Positions 8,571-18,180 are shown, counted from the stretch's first letter. The stretch: DNA of 64,000 bases from Thiothrix eikelboomii (GCF_900167255.1 NZ_FUYB01000010.1:48501-112500); one strand, 5' to 3'. Notes: generated from the sequence alone by a model not told the origin. Made by a program: numbers and translations.

Positions 8571-9497
8571 GTGACTGAAAGCCTCTTTGCTATTATCCCC
8601 TTATTTACGCTGATTGGCTTAGGCTATCTCGCTCGTAGAACTATTCTCGATAGCTCCATGCTGCCAGCCTTAAATCTGTTTGTGTACTACTTTGCGGTAC
8701 CTGCACTGTTATTTAATGCTGCCCGTCGCCAATCGTTAGATGATCTGTTCAATGCACCGGCTTTAGCTGCGTTTGTACTAGGTATTATTTTGACCGCTAC
8801 CGTGGCGATATTGGGTAGCCGCTATTTTTTTCAATGCAAAACACCGACTGAATTAGTCATGCGTGCTTTAAATAGCGTGTTTGCGAATTATGCCTATATG
8901 GGGATTCCGCTCACTTTTAGTTTATTGGGTGAGTCCGCCGCGACCATTAGCATTATTTTAGCAGGGAATTTATTGGTGATTGGCGGTGCACAACTGTGCC
9001 TTGAGGCCTTGCGGCAACATAGCATGAGCCTCCAACAAGTCTGGGCTAGTTTGGATCGGTCTTTATTGCGCAGCCCAATTTTCCTTGCCACCGTATTCGG
9101 TTTATTAGCCTCTGGCTTTGGACTCACCCTGCCTCAAGTCATGAATACGACCTTAGATATGCTCGCACCCGCAGCGATTCCGGTGGCTTTATTCTGTTTA
9201 GGTGCAAGCTTACAGTTTCGGCAGATTCAAACCAGCCTTGGTGAATTAGGCTGGTTGATTGGAGTCAAGTTACTGGTACATCCGACGTTAACCTATTTAG
9301 CCTGTTATCTACTGGGCGTGACTGATCCTGCTTGGTTAGTGGCCAGCGTGCTGCTGACGGCTCTACCGACGGGCGCTTTAGTGCATGTTGTCGCCATGCG
9401 CTATGCTTTATTTGAGCAAGCCAGCTCACAAATCGTGGTGTTTTCCACACTAATTTCGATACTTACGGTCAGCTTTTGGGTTAACCTCATGCTTTAG
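8571..9497 (+). CDS. AEC-family transporter (auxin efflux carrier type)
   Basis: A 308-residue membrane protein with about ten predicted hydrophobic helices, spread over two similar halves. It starts at GTG (8571) just before the first helix, FAIIPLFTLIGLGYLARR. The motifs PALLFNAAR, NYAYMGIPL and AAIPVALFCLGASL are typical of bacterial AEC carriers, some of which move malonate or other organic acids; the substrate cannot be told here. A TATAAT-like -10 element lies at 8533. A TTG at 8547 is an alternative start that would leave almost no leader, so GTG is preferred. Confidence 0.85.
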   Translation: MTESLFAIIPLFTLIGLGYLARRTILDSSMLPALNLFVYYFAVPALLFNAARRQSLDDLFNAPALAAFVLGIILTATVAILGSRYFFQCKTPTELVMRALNSVFANYAYMGIPLTFSLLGESAATISIILAGNLLVIGGAQLCLEALRQHSMSLQQVWASLDRSLLRSPIFLATVFGLLASGFGLTLPQVMNTTLDMLAPAAIPVALFCLGASLQFRQIQTSLGELGWLIGVKLLVHPTLTYLACYLLGVTDPAWLVASVLLTALPTGALVHVVAMRYALFEQASSQIVVFSTLISILTVSFWVNLML

Positions 9498-9499
9498 GC

Positions 9500-10159
9500 T
9501 TAATCGCCTGCGATAAATACCGTCATTTGCCAGCGCCCCTTGATCTTTTCAAAAAAAGCCCGATAGTCCACCGAGCTTCTAATGTATTGACTGGCGATAT
9601 AGCCTTTTTTACCACCGTTGAGTTTTACCGTTACCCACTGCTGATTTTCGCTGAATTCAACAGGGAGAATTTCATAACTCACGGTTTTCAGAATACTGGC
9701 ATTTAAGCTGGGTTTGGCACGGATGCGCACATTAGCGCCTAATACGGCTGCATACTCAAAAGCATCTATCGAATCAGGCCATTGGCTAAACACATAAGGT
9801 GCTACAAAAGTAGTTTTATTGCTGAACGACCCACCCATTTTTAACACAGTACTTAATTCACGCCAAATAGAGCTAGTCGCAGGTTGATCCAACTTCCACA
9901 GCTCTTTAAAACCCTCGATCCCATTTTCAGTACCAAAAGAAGCTTTAATGTCTTTATTCACCACCGCCAATAGACCTTTCAGATCTTTGCGCTCCAAGGT
10001 TTGCAGGAGCTGATTGCGAAACTCGAGAAAACTAGCTTGTTGGGCTGCTTGATCGACAGGCTTGAGAATAGTGGCGGCTTGAGTAGGCAGACTTGCCGAT
10101 ACCGCCCAGATCACCAGTGCAGTTAATCCGGCCAAATACCTAGATTTGAAACAACGCAT
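9500..10159 (-). CDS. Exported SH3-domain protein
   Basis: A 219-residue exported protein of unknown role. With the ATG at 10159 it begins MRCFKSRYLAGLTALVIW, a signal peptide ending near PTQA-AT. The middle (about residues 30-130) is a helical, unassigned domain. The C-terminal part has a bacterial SH3 fold, shown by NVRIRAKPSLNASILKTVSYE and KKGYIASQYI near 150-195. Such domains bind peptidoglycan peptides or other wall components, so a periplasmic wall-associated role is inferred. The upstream in-frame start at 10222 would bury the signal peptide and was not used. Confidence 0.75.
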   Translation of the reverse strand: MRCFKSRYLAGLTALVIWAVSASLPTQAATILKPVDQAAQQASFLEFRNQLLQTLERKDLKGLLAVVNKDIKASFGTENGIEGFKELWKLDQPATSSIWRELSTVLKMGGSFSNKTTFVAPYVFSQWPDSIDAFEYAAVLGANVRIRAKPSLNASILKTVSYEILPVEFSENQQWVTVKLNGGKKGYIASQYIRSSVDYRAFFEKIKGRWQMTVFIAGD

Positions 10160-10285
10160 AAACAACCTCGCTTGATTTGCAGGAGAAAAGCATAGCAGCC
10201 TAGTGTCTAGCGAATGAAGCATTTAGGCTATCCCTTAATCAAGGGAAAACCAGAAAAACCTGCCAGCCTGTGAAAGATTGGGTTA

Positions 10286-10328
10286 AAAATCAGGTTTAGG
10301 TAGCTGTGTTGAACAACTACCTAGCCTG
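10286..10328 (-). terminator. Terminator after the LEA-type lipoprotein gene
   Basis: On the minus strand an extended stem, with CAGG and TAGGTAG pairing CTACCTA and CCTG across small bulges and a TTCAA-type loop, is followed directly by ATTTTT. It lies just downstream of the lipoprotein gene. Confidence 0.6.
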
Positions 10329-10335
10329 AGCAAAC

Positions 10336-10773
10336 TTAATTCACCCCAATCCCACCCTGCCGTTGAAAAGGTACACTAATAAACGGCAAGCGCACGGCTC
10401 CATCCAATTGATATTGCACCGAGCGATTCTGCCACAGCACAGGCGCAAGCTGCATAATCGTTGCTAACTGCAATTGCACAGGGATTTGTACCGCCGTGGG
10501 TTGATTCGGCGGCAGATACATGGCTTGGCGCTGATCACCGCTAGCAACCGGTGTACCGTTTAAACGCAAATTATATTGCACCCCTTCTAATGGAATGGGG
10601 AAGGCATTCGGATTGGTCACATTCAAACTCACCAACCCCGTACCTTGCGTGAGTGAGAGGCTTTGTAAACTCACGTCTTGCACCGAAATACTCGGCGGTG
10701 CGACCACATTGGGCATTGCAGTGCAACCTGCCAGTAAACTCATAGCCCCAAATAACAATGTTGTTAACTTCAT
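10336..10773 (-). CDS. LEA type 2 family lipoprotein
   Basis: A 145-residue lipoprotein. The signal peptide ends in the lipobox LLAGC, with the acylated cysteine at residue 17. The rest matches the LEA14-like (water stress and hypersensitive response) beta-sandwich: LVSLNVTNPNAFPIPLEGVQY, then NQPTAVQIPVQLQL. Homologues are periplasmic, membrane-anchored proteins of unclear function. Its own hairpin terminator follows, so it is probably transcribed alone. Confidence 0.85.
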   Translation of the reverse strand: MKLTTLLFGAMSLLAGCTAMPNVVAPPSISVQDVSLQSLSLTQGTGLVSLNVTNPNAFPIPLEGVQYNLRLNGTPVASGDQRQAMYLPPNQPTAVQIPVQLQLATIMQLAPVLWQNRSVQYQLDGAVRLPFISVPFQRQGGIGVN

Positions 10774-10985
10774 CAGATTTTTTCTTATTCAATAACAGAA
10801 GTTGTTATCATAAGCCAAGTGTCTCACCACGCAAGCCTAGATCACATAATTTCTATCCAGCCATTCACTATTTTGTGGTGAATAGACTAGCCTATTAAGT
10901 TTAAGCAGCGCTTGATTGGCGCACAAATTGCTTCGTAATTGCTACCTGCCCTATTCATGCCCCACTTTTGCCCCGAGGATTCTGT

Positions 10986-11819
10986 ATGAGCCTTATTCAA
11001 GTTGCCACCAAACTCGATTACAAACTGGAATCACCTACCAGCTTTATTTTTAGCTTAATGCCTGCACTCAATCCGCATCAAATCATTCAGCAAGAAAATT
11101 TAATTTTAAACCCCTACCTGCCCTATGAAACCTTTAACACGGATAACTGTGGCGGGCGGAGCCTGCGTTTGACAGTGCAAAGCGAGTTTTTTAGTATCGA
11201 CTACGCAGCAACCCTTGCTTTGCAAGTTAATACGGCGGATCCCTATACCTTACCGGAAACTCCTTATCTACAATTGCCACCCGAGGTATTACCTTATCTC
11301 AATCCCAGTCGCTATTGTGAATCAGATCGGCTAGGGCGCTTTGCCTATAAAACCTTTGCCAATTTCCCCAGTAGTTATGCACGGGTCGCCGCAGTAGTCG
11401 ACTGGGTATACCAACATATTGAATATCTACCTGGTACCACCAATGCCTCTAGTGGTGCTTGTGAGGTCTTATTGCAGCGGGCGGGGGTTTGTCGTGACTT
11501 TGCACATTTAAGCATCAGTTTATGCCGTAGCCTAGGGATTCCCGCCCGCTATGTATCTGCTTATGCACCCGGCTTAGAACCCCCATCAGATTTTCATGGA
11601 GTATTTGAGGCTTATTTAGGCGGTCATTGGTATTGCTTCGATGCCACTCGCATGGCCCCCCTGAGTAGCTTAGTGCGAATTAGTACGGCGCGTGATGCCG
11701 CTGATGCCTCATTTGCAACCATTATTGGCAAAGCTAGCCTAACCAATATGCAGGTTTCAGCCAGCAACCTAAGCTCGCAGGAAACGGTCAGCGCGGGTTT
11801 AGTGATTAGCATGAGCTAA
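10986..11819 (+). CDS. Transglutaminase-like cysteine protease family protein
   Basis: A 277-residue cytosolic protein. It has an N-terminal beta-rich domain (about residues 1-110) followed by a transglutaminase-like core. The triad is visible: cysteine in GVCRDFAHLS near 160, histidine in DFHGVFEAYL near 200, and aspartate in CFDATRMAP near 215. The family cleaves or crosslinks peptide and isopeptide bonds; the substrate is unknown here. The ATG at 10986 is chosen because CGAGGA lies 7 nt before it; an upstream TTG would remove that site. There is no signal peptide. Confidence 0.88.
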   Translation: MSLIQVATKLDYKLESPTSFIFSLMPALNPHQIIQQENLILNPYLPYETFNTDNCGGRSLRLTVQSEFFSIDYAATLALQVNTADPYTLPETPYLQLPPEVLPYLNPSRYCESDRLGRFAYKTFANFPSSYARVAAVVDWVYQHIEYLPGTTNASSGACEVLLQRAGVCRDFAHLSISLCRSLGIPARYVSAYAPGLEPPSDFHGVFEAYLGGHWYCFDATRMAPLSSLVRISTARDAADASFATIIGKASLTNMQVSASNLSSQETVSAGLVISMS

Positions 11820-11840
11820 CTAAGCTTAGCCAACCACACA

Positions 11841-11862
11841 GAGGCCAACTTCCAATGGCCTC
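11841..11862. terminator. Hairpin between convergent genes
   Basis: A perfect 7-bp stem (GAGGCCA with TGGCCTC) with an 8-nt loop, between the transglutaminase-like gene and hopJ. Only AATTTAG follows on the plus strand, so termination strength is doubtful. Confidence 0.4.
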
Positions 11863-11880
11863 AATTTAGTACCTAAATAG

Positions 11881-12246
11881 TCAACCCCCTGACTTACTTT
11901 TTAACGCAGGCTCAGATCCGAGAAATTCAAGCCCCGCCCAACCGTGACGCATAAAACTGCGAATATTCGCATGATCACTACCCTCTGGGGTGGCGAGCAC
12001 ATTCTGGTAATGTTCGGCAAAGCAAGCTAAAGTTTGCTCAGCTGACAATTGCTGAAGCAAGCCAAAAGCAAACACCTTGCAAGAACCTTCATTTGTACCT
12101 GCCGGATTATGGATAACCTCTGCACCTAAGCCATTATTAAAGCTTTGTGGTGTGTACTGATAATAGGTTTCAAGGGTAGCAATAACCTCCGCAAATTTGA
12201 GCTGCTGTGGATCTTGCAGCCGCAATAAAAGATGCTCAAGCGTCAT
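11881..12246 (-). CDS. HopJ type III effector family protein
   Basis: A 121-residue protein of the HopJ family. LKFAEVIATLETYYQYTPQSF and NPAGTNEGSCKVFAFG are its signature; FMRHGWAGLEF closes the domain. Despite the family name, members are widespread in free-living proteobacteria with no type III secretion, and the function is unknown. It is the third gene of a tight operon after tas and yqiA; only 2 bp separate it from yqiA. No secretion genes are in the window. Confidence 0.9.
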   Translation of the reverse strand: MTLEHLLLRLQDPQQLKFAEVIATLETYYQYTPQSFNNGLGAEVIHNPAGTNEGSCKVFAFGLLQQLSAEQTLACFAEHYQNVLATPEGSDHANIRSFMRHGWAGLEFLGSEPALKSKSGG

Positions 12247-12248
12247 GA

Positions 12249-12812
12249 TTAATCTCTAAAAAAATGATCCATTAAATCCAATACCGCCGAATAGCGACTA
12301 AAGCTATGATTGCCGCCTGCAAACACCAGCTGATGGCAAGCACGATAATAAGCCAAGCCTTCCTGCCAGTCTAAAACTTCATCACCGCGCTCTTGCATAA
12401 ACAGGATCTGCTCTGGATAAAGCGGTGCAGGCAAATCGAGAGCATGGAGTTCTTGCAAATGGGCTTGAGTGAATTCGTATTGCTGGTCGCCATAAAAACT
12501 CTTAATTAGCCCTACAGCTGGACGCAATACCAGCCCCGGATGCACCGCCGGATTCACGACCACTGCTTTCAAACGAAAGCGTGCAACCAATACCGTTGCA
12601 TAGAAGCCACCTAAGGAGCTGCCAATTAAGTGTGGTGGCTCTTTAGCATCTTGCACTATCGACTCTAAAATTTGCATTGCCTCCAGTGGATACGGGGGCA
12701 AATCAGGGCAAACCCACTCTTGCTCACGCCCTTGCGCGGCTAGCCAACGCTGAGTCAGTTGCGCTTTTACTGAAAGTGATGAGGAAAGAAAGCCATGAAT
12801 ATACACAATCAT
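12249..12812 (-). CDS. YqiA/YcfP-family alpha/beta-hydrolase (esterase)
   Basis: A 187-residue single-domain alpha/beta-hydrolase. It opens directly with MIVYIHGFLSS, the oxyanion-hole HGF motif. LIGSSLGGFYAT near residue 65 holds the nucleophile serine (GSSLGG), DEVLDW near 140 the acidic residue, and GGNHSF near 168 the catalytic histidine. E. coli YqiA has esterase activity on short acyl esters; the natural substrate is unknown. It lies 12 bp after tas in the same operon. Confidence 0.87.
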   Translation of the reverse strand: MIVYIHGFLSSSLSVKAQLTQRWLAAQGREQEWVCPDLPPYPLEAMQILESIVQDAKEPPHLIGSSLGGFYATVLVARFRLKAVVVNPAVHPGLVLRPAVGLIKSFYGDQQYEFTQAHLQELHALDLPAPLYPEQILFMQERGDEVLDWQEGLAYYRACHQLVFAGGNHSFSRYSAVLDLMDHFFRD

Positions 12813-12824
12813 TAGCAGTATCCA

Positions 12825-13871
12825 CTAAGGACAAGGATTAGGATGAGCATCATGAATCGCTTCAATGCCTTTCAGGACTTCCTCAGATAACACTAAATCC
12901 ACACTGGCAATATTCTTGCGGAGCTGTTCCATAGTGGTAGCACCAATAATATTAGCCGTTAAGAAGGGGCGTGAATTCACATAAGCCAAAGCCATTTGTG
13001 CTGGATCTAAGCCGTGCTGTTGAGCCAATTCAACATACTGTTGAGTCACTGTTTGTGCATGCTCATGCGTATAGCGAGTGAAGTATTGCCCCCAGCGTGT
13101 CAAGCGAGTTCCCTCTGGACGCTGCCCCTGCAAATATTTACCACTGAGCACACCAAAACCAAGAGGTGAATAGGCTAATAAGCCCACAGAACTACGATGG
13201 GCAAACTCAGCTAAACCCACTTCATAGCTACGATTTAACAAACTATAGGGATTTTGTATGGTCACCACGGAAGGCAAATTTAAGTCTTTAGCTAAGCTTA
13301 AGTATTCAGCTAAACCCCAAGGGGTTTCATTGGATAAGCCAATCTGGCGTACCTTGCCTGCAGAGACCAGTTGACCTAAAGCAGTCAAGGTTTCTGTAAT
13401 CGTTTCGGGATGATGGTCTTTGCCATAGCGATAACCGAGTTGCCCAAAATAATTTGTATTGCGACTAGGCCAATGGACTTGATAAAGATCCAGATAATCT
13501 GTCTGTAACCGTTGCAAGCTAGCCTCGCATGCTTGCTGAATATGCTCAGCACTTAAACGCGGTCCCTCTCGTAAATGCCCTAGCACTTCTTTTCGCCCAG
13601 GTCCAGCTACTTTACTTGCAAGAACAAATTGATCTCGATCCGAGCGTTTGTTTAGCCAAGTACCAATATACTGTTCAGTGCGGCCTTGCGTAGCGGCATT
13701 AATCGGCACGGGATACATTTCTGCTGCATCAATGAAGTTAATACCCTGTTCTAGGGCATAATCAAGCTGTTGATGTGCCTCGGCTTCCGTGTTTTGCTCA
13801 CCGAAGGTCATGGTACCTAAACAAATCTTGCTGACTTTAATATCAGTTTTTCCTAAACGGCGATACTCCAT
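12825..13871 (-). CDS. tas: NADP(H)-dependent aldo-keto reductase, Tas type
   Basis: A 348-residue aldo-keto reductase with the (beta/alpha)8 fold. MEYRRLGKTDIKVSKICLGTMTFG is the family start (first 20 residues diagnostic), and the catalytic aspartate and tyrosine lie in NFIDAAEMYPVP near 45-56. QVHWPSRNTNYFG near 130 and the Tas-specific insertion about GRTEQYIGTWL separate it from generic reductases. It would reduce carbonyl compounds with NADPH; the substrate is unknown. It is the first gene of the tas-yqiA-hopJ operon, with GGAG about 9 nt before the ATG. Confidence 0.9.
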   Translation of the reverse strand: MEYRRLGKTDIKVSKICLGTMTFGEQNTEAEAHQQLDYALEQGINFIDAAEMYPVPINAATQGRTEQYIGTWLNKRSDRDQFVLASKVAGPGRKEVLGHLREGPRLSAEHIQQACEASLQRLQTDYLDLYQVHWPSRNTNYFGQLGYRYGKDHHPETITETLTALGQLVSAGKVRQIGLSNETPWGLAEYLSLAKDLNLPSVVTIQNPYSLLNRSYEVGLAEFAHRSSVGLLAYSPLGFGVLSGKYLQGQRPEGTRLTRWGQYFTRYTHEHAQTVTQQYVELAQQHGLDPAQMALAYVNSRPFLTANIIGATTMEQLRKNIASVDLVLSEEVLKGIEAIHDAHPNPCP

Positions 13872-13956
13872 CCCCGACTCCTAGGTGGTAGTTATTTTGA
13901 CTGCTGATTATAACGCAATTCTGCCGACCCGCCTCAAAACACTTAAAATGAGCACT

Positions 13957-13968
13957 TGACGCGCGTCA
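13957..13968. promoter_or_regulatory. Perfect 12-bp palindrome upstream of hisN
   Basis: TGACGCGCGTCA is its own reverse complement, and it overlaps a TTGACG that could serve as a -35 element. It lies about 55 bp before the hisN start in the region shared with divergent tas. It could be a repressor site; the protein is unknown. Confidence 0.35.
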
Positions 13969-14022
13969 GCTAATCCTGCTGAATGTCGCTTTTTTTGACT
14001 TACTTTCAGCGAAATTAACCTA

Positions 14023-14808
14023 ATGATGAGTCCTTTCCTGCACACGGCACTTGAAGCAGCGCGTACTGCTCAAGAGATTATCCTGCATTACTACCACGGC
14101 AGCTTTGATATTGAATTAAAACCTGATCAATCTCCGGTCACCATTGCAGATCTTGAAGCCGAACAAGCTATTAAAAACCTGATTCTAGCCCGCTTCCCAG
14201 AGCATGGTTTTTTCGGTGAAGAAACTGGCAAAACCAACCCCGATGCCGAATACACTTGGCTAATTGATCCGATTGATGGGACGAAAAGCTTCGTGCGCCG
14301 CTATCCGATGTTTTCGACTCAGATTGCCCTGATGCAAGGCTCTGAGCTGATTTTAGGCGTTTCTAATGCCCCCGCCTTTGGTGAATTAGCGTATGCCGAG
14401 CGAGGTCAAGGCGCTTTCCTCAATAACCAACCCCTTAAAGTCAGTGGCTATACCGAGTTAAAACAAGCAGCATTGTCTTTAGGGAATATCGCCTCCTTAG
14501 CCGCTAGCCCGCAATGGGCTGCTTTAGGCCAGATCATCCCTCAAGTACAACGGATTCGCGGTTATGGTGATTTTCTGCATTATCACTTATTAGCCAGCGG
14601 TAAATTAGAGATCGTGATTGAATCGGATGTCAATATTCTCGATGTCGCCGCTCTCTCCGTGATCGTGCAGGAAGCAGGCGGGGTCTTAACTGATTTAAAC
14701 GGGCAAACCTTGAACCTCGCCAGTACCAGTATCTTAGCGGCGGCCAGCCCTGAATTACATCAACAGGTATTACAACACCTGCACTATCAAGGGATTAATG
14801 CAAGCTAG
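14023..14808 (+). CDS. hisN: Histidinol-phosphatase, inositol monophosphatase type
   Basis: A 261-residue Mg-dependent phosphatase of the inositol monophosphatase fold. GFFGEETG near residue 65 and LIDPIDGTKSFVRRYPMF near 85-102 are the metal-binding motifs; the KSFVRRYPMF extension is the form found in HisN rather than SuhB. ILDVAALSVIVQEAGG near 205-220 is the second metal motif. It would remove phosphate from histidinol phosphate in histidine synthesis. Two adjacent ATG codons (14023, 14026) could start it. No other his gene is nearby. Confidence 0.85.
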   Translation: MMSPFLHTALEAARTAQEIILHYYHGSFDIELKPDQSPVTIADLEAEQAIKNLILARFPEHGFFGEETGKTNPDAEYTWLIDPIDGTKSFVRRYPMFSTQIALMQGSELILGVSNAPAFGELAYAERGQGAFLNNQPLKVSGYTELKQAALSLGNIASLAASPQWAALGQIIPQVQRIRGYGDFLHYHLLASGKLEIVIESDVNILDVAALSVIVQEAGGVLTDLNGQTLNLASTSILAAASPELHQQVLQHLHYQGINAS

Positions 14809-14863
14809 CCTTAAAGCGGCTAGACTTAAAAACCACTCAAATCGACAATCAGGTCAGGCTATC

Positions 14864-16192
14864 ATGATGAAAATAGATCGAGCCGTACTAGCTAGCCTGT
14901 TGGCAATTGTCTTGCTAACAGCCTGCAGCGATGAGCAACTGGATGATATTCAAACAGATATTGATAATAATCTTTATCCAGACAAAGATTACTCAAGCGT
15001 CATCACTTTCCCTACGACCAACAATACCGCTTGCCCTAACTGGCAGGCGAATAGCACGATTACCTTACGCGAGTCACTCAGCTTGCCCGCTAATTGCACC
15101 TTCCAACAGGTCACAGTGCTGATTGACCGCCCTAATGTCGAACTAAACTGTAATCAGGCGGTGTTTAATGGATTGACCACCGTAGCGCGCAATAAATACG
15201 GTAAAGCCTATACCCCAGCAACAGCCCCCACCCGCTATGGGATTATTGTCAAAGGAGCTGAGGCTGGCGTGCGGGTCAGTAATGTCACTATTCGCAATTG
15301 CCAATTCTTAAATTACAGTGATGCCATTACTGCACATATTGAATTAAAACAAAATACCTTATTAGGCTTACGCAATGGGACTATTCAAGAAAGCACCATT
15401 CAAGCAATCGCGCCAACTCGAATTAATGTATTCAACTCACGGATCATTAATTCCCACATGCACGGAATTTTTCTTAATCGCTATATCACGCATTTAAACG
15501 TCAATAATACGCGCATTTTAGGCTCATCTAATTCAGGTATTTATTTAGGTGCTGATACTGAGTATGCTTTGATTGAAAATTCCGTATTTGAAGGCAATGG
15601 CTTCTCTAATTATGATACTGAAACTTTAAAACGTTTCCCCCGGCGCGATGAAACCTCTCGCCGTGAAGCAATTGCAGTCGATGCCTCCAGTCATAATCAA
15701 ATTAGTCATAATACTTTCCGGGACAATGGTGATGGTGGGGTATATTTATATAAAAACTGTTGGGAGTTTGAAGAAGAACCACTCACGGCCCCCCATCGCT
15801 ATGGCTCTAACTCTAATTTGATCACAAGTAATGACTTTTCTGCTGAGGAAACTGCGATTTGGGTCGCTGAGCGGGCTGATCGAAATCTGGCTGATTTTAC
15901 CTGTGGTGACCCACTGATTTATACTGCTAATTCTAATAAATACTATCGTGATATTGCTCAAAATAATATTATTAGCAATAACAAGATCAATCACAATAAA
16001 TTTGGTATTCGTGTACAAGACAATGGTACGGTGATTACCAATAATAGTTTTATCGGTACTAAATCAGGGCCGGATATTTGGGTCTATAGTGTGGTTCGCC
16101 AAGCCATCAATGATCCGGTTAACACCACCACGATTCGTGATAATACTTTAAGCAAACCGAATAATATTCTTTATGAAAATGGTGCAAGCTAA
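14864..16192 (+). CDS. Right-handed parallel beta-helix lipoprotein
   Basis: A 442-residue lipoprotein of unknown function. The ATG at 14864 gives a signal peptide ending in the lipobox LLTAC. From about residue 75 the protein is a series of 20-25-residue beta-helix turns, such as VRVSNVTIRNCQFLNYSDAI, NNTRILGSSNSGIYLG and HNTFRDNGDGGVYLY, resembling NosD/pectate-lyase folds. It is Asn-rich and has about eight cysteines. Homologues include polysaccharide lyases and surface-bound scaffolds, but catalytic residues cannot be assigned. It overlaps the stop of convergent rarA. An in-frame start at 14798 would precede the signal peptide and was not used. Confidence 0.75.
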   Translation: MMKIDRAVLASLLAIVLLTACSDEQLDDIQTDIDNNLYPDKDYSSVITFPTTNNTACPNWQANSTITLRESLSLPANCTFQQVTVLIDRPNVELNCNQAVFNGLTTVARNKYGKAYTPATAPTRYGIIVKGAEAGVRVSNVTIRNCQFLNYSDAITAHIELKQNTLLGLRNGTIQESTIQAIAPTRINVFNSRIINSHMHGIFLNRYITHLNVNNTRILGSSNSGIYLGADTEYALIENSVFEGNGFSNYDTETLKRFPRRDETSRREAIAVDASSHNQISHNTFRDNGDGGVYLYKNCWEFEEEPLTAPHRYGSNSNLITSNDFSAEETAIWVAERADRNLADFTCGDPLIYTANSNKYYRDIAQNNIISNNKINHNKFGIRVQDNGTVITNNSFIGTKSGPDIWVYSVVRQAINDPVNTTTIRDNTLSKPNNILYENGAS

Positions 16193-17481
16193 GACTCTCC
16201 GCGCAGCTTCGCCAGTTTTTCACGAATTTTCAGCTCTAAACCCCGCTCAACTGGTTGGTAATAACGCCGACCTTTGAGCGGTTCGGGGAAATAGTTTTCG
16301 CCAGCTGCATACGCATCGGTTTCGTCATGGGCATAGCGATAAGCGCGGCCATAATCCAGAGCTTGCATCAGTTTTGTGGGCGCATTACGCAGATGCAGCG
16401 GTACATCTAGTGAGCCGAATTGCTTTGCATCGGCCATTGCTTGTTTAAAAGCACGATAACTCGCATTACTTTTGGGTGCACAAGCCAAATAAACCACGGC
16501 TTGAGCTAGCATCAACTCACCTTCAGGGCTACCTAAGCGCTCATAAGCATCCCAAGCATTTAAGGCAAGTTGCAAACCGCGTGGATCGGCATTGCCAATA
16601 TCCTCGGAGGCCATCCTTACCAGCCGCCGAGCAATATATAAAGGGTCACAGCCCCCATCTAGCATGCGACAAAACCAATACAAAGCCGCGTCTGGATCAG
16701 TCCCACGAATTGATTTATGTAAGGCTGAAATTTGCTCATAGAATAAATCGCCTGCTTTATCAAAACGCCGTAACGAACCACTGGTAACTTCATGGATGGT
16801 TTCATCACTGATCAGCCAACCTTGCTCGGTTGCTTCAGCTAGATCAGCCGCTAGCTCTAGCCACACTAAAGCCCGACGAGCATCACCGTCTGCCATCTGC
16901 ACTAATTGCTCTAAAGCCGTCGCACTCAGTTTCAAACTCCGCGCACCTAAACCCTGCTCTGGATCGGTTAAAGCCTGCTGTAAAATCTGATGTAACTCAG
17001 CAGGGCTTAAACTACGCAAGACATAAGTCCGCACCCGTGAAAGCAGTGCATTATTCAGCTCAAACGAAGGATTTTCAGTCGTTGCACCAATAAAAATCAG
17101 CACACCCGCTTCAATATGTGGCAGGAAAGCATCTTGCTGGGCTTTATTGAAACGATGGACTTCATCAACAAATAGCACCGTGGCTTTGCCAAATTGCTGA
17201 CGATTATTTTGAGCGACCTCAACAGCTGCCCGAATTTCCTTTACACCTGCGAGCACCGCAGACAGGGTTAAAAACTCAGCTTGCCAATAGTGAGCAATCA
17301 AGCGCGCCAAAGTGGTTTTACCTGTCCCCGGCGGCCCCCAAAATAGCATTGAATGCAGATAGCCTTCCTCTAAAGCACGACGCAAGGGTTTGGCGGGTGC
17401 CAATAAATGCGACTGCCCCACATAAGTGGCTAAAGTTCGCGGACGCATCCGCTCTGCTAGGGGTGTGAAGGCAGTCGCCAT
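16189..17481 (-). CDS. rarA: Replication-associated recombination protein A
   Basis: A 430-residue AAA+ ATPase (RarA/MgsA, related to Werner helicase-interacting protein) that acts at stalled replication forks. Walker A is GPPGTGKTT at about residues 49-57, and Walker B is [10 protein letters not shown] near 105. GATTENPSF near 130 is sensor 1, and SRVRTYVLR follows as the arginine-finger region. The C-terminal tetramerisation region includes [16 protein letters not shown]. The ATG at 17481 lies 7 bp after the lolA stop, so ftsK-lolA-rarA form an operon, as in many gammaproteobacteria. Confidence 0.95.
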   Translation of the reverse strand: MATAFTPLAERMRPRTLATYVGQSHLLAPAKPLRRALEEGYLHSMLFWGPPGTGKTTLARLIAHYWQAEFLTLSAVLAGVKEIRAAVEVAQNNRQQFGKATVLFVDEVHRFNKAQQDAFLPHIEAGVLIFIGATTENPSFELNNALLSRVRTYVLRSLSPAELHQILQQALTDPEQGLGARSLKLSATALEQLVQMADGDARRALVWLELAADLAEATEQGWLISDETIHEVTSGSLRRFDKAGDLFYEQISALHKSIRGTDPDAALYWFCRMLDGGCDPLYIARRLVRMASEDIGNADPRGLQLALNAWDAYERLGSPEGELMLAQAVVYLACAPKSNASYRAFKQAMADAKQFGSLDVPLHLRNAPTKLMQALDYGRAYRYAHDETDAYAAGENYFPEPLKGRRYYQPVERGLELKIREKLAKLRGES

Positions 17482-17488
17482 ACTCAGC

Positions 17489-18157
17489 TTAAGATGGCTT
17501 ACCAATCACATCGACACCTGCCGGTGGCTTGAACTGAAACCGTGAAGTATCAATATTCACATCCAGCTTCATTCCTCGGAAATGAATATAAGTCTGCTGA
17601 CCGAACTTATCGCCCAAAACCATTTCTTGAATCCCCTGCTCACTCATCCCCAGATCCATCGTGGTGAAATCAGAGTCTTTTTTATGCGGCTTGAGGCGAA
17701 ACCAAGACAATTTACTGTTTTCGGCCTCCATTGGCTCGACTGCAAACTGCTTTTCAACCGGTTGCTTACTTAATAACATGCCCACTGGGGCAGCGGATAG
17801 GGCTTGGGTCATCGGTTTGACGGTGACTTGATCTAACTCCACATCATACACCCAAACATTTTTACCATCGGCAACAATTTGATGCGACTCAGGAGCCGCA
17901 TATTCCCAACGGAATTTGCCCGGACGCGATAAATAAACCGTGCCTTTAGAATTCTGCTTAAGTTTGCCTTTGTCATCATAGACTTCTTGCACAAAGCTAG
18001 ACTGCATGGAATTGACCGTGGTAAAAAATTGGTTTAACTGTGCACGCCCATCGGCGGCTGAAACCTGCCCAGTAGAAGGTGAGGTATCAGTTTCGGCATA
18101 AACACCTTGCATTAAACCAACCACCAAAAATACGCTGACTAATAGTTTTTTCATCAT
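17489..18157 (-). CDS. lolA: Outer-membrane lipoprotein carrier protein LolA
   Basis: A 222-residue periplasmic chaperone that carries lipoproteins from the LolCDE transporter to LolB. The signal peptide is MMKKLLVSVFLVVGLMQGVYA. SSFVQEVYDDKGKLKQNSKG, SRPGKFRWEYAAPESHQIV and GKNVWVYDVELDQVTVKPM are family signatures that form the open beta-barrel. The start is one of two adjacent ATG codons; an upstream TTG was rejected. It lies between ftsK and rarA, the conserved order. A 15-bp tandem repeat separates it from ftsK. Confidence 0.93.
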   Translation of the reverse strand: MMKKLLVSVFLVVGLMQGVYAETDTSPSTGQVSAADGRAQLNQFFTTVNSMQSSFVQEVYDDKGKLKQNSKGTVYLSRPGKFRWEYAAPESHQIVADGKNVWVYDVELDQVTVKPMTQALSAAPVGMLLSKQPVEKQFAVEPMEAENSKLSWFRLKPHKKDSDFTTMDLGMSEQGIQEMVLGDKFGQQTYIHFRGMKLDVNIDTSRFQFKPPAGVDVIGKPS

Positions 18158-18180
18158 AAAACTCAACAAGATCCTAATTT

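Noticed and set aside
11881..12246. HopJ as evidence of a type III secretion system
   Set aside because: HopJ-family proteins are common in non-pathogens, and no secretion or chaperone genes are nearby.
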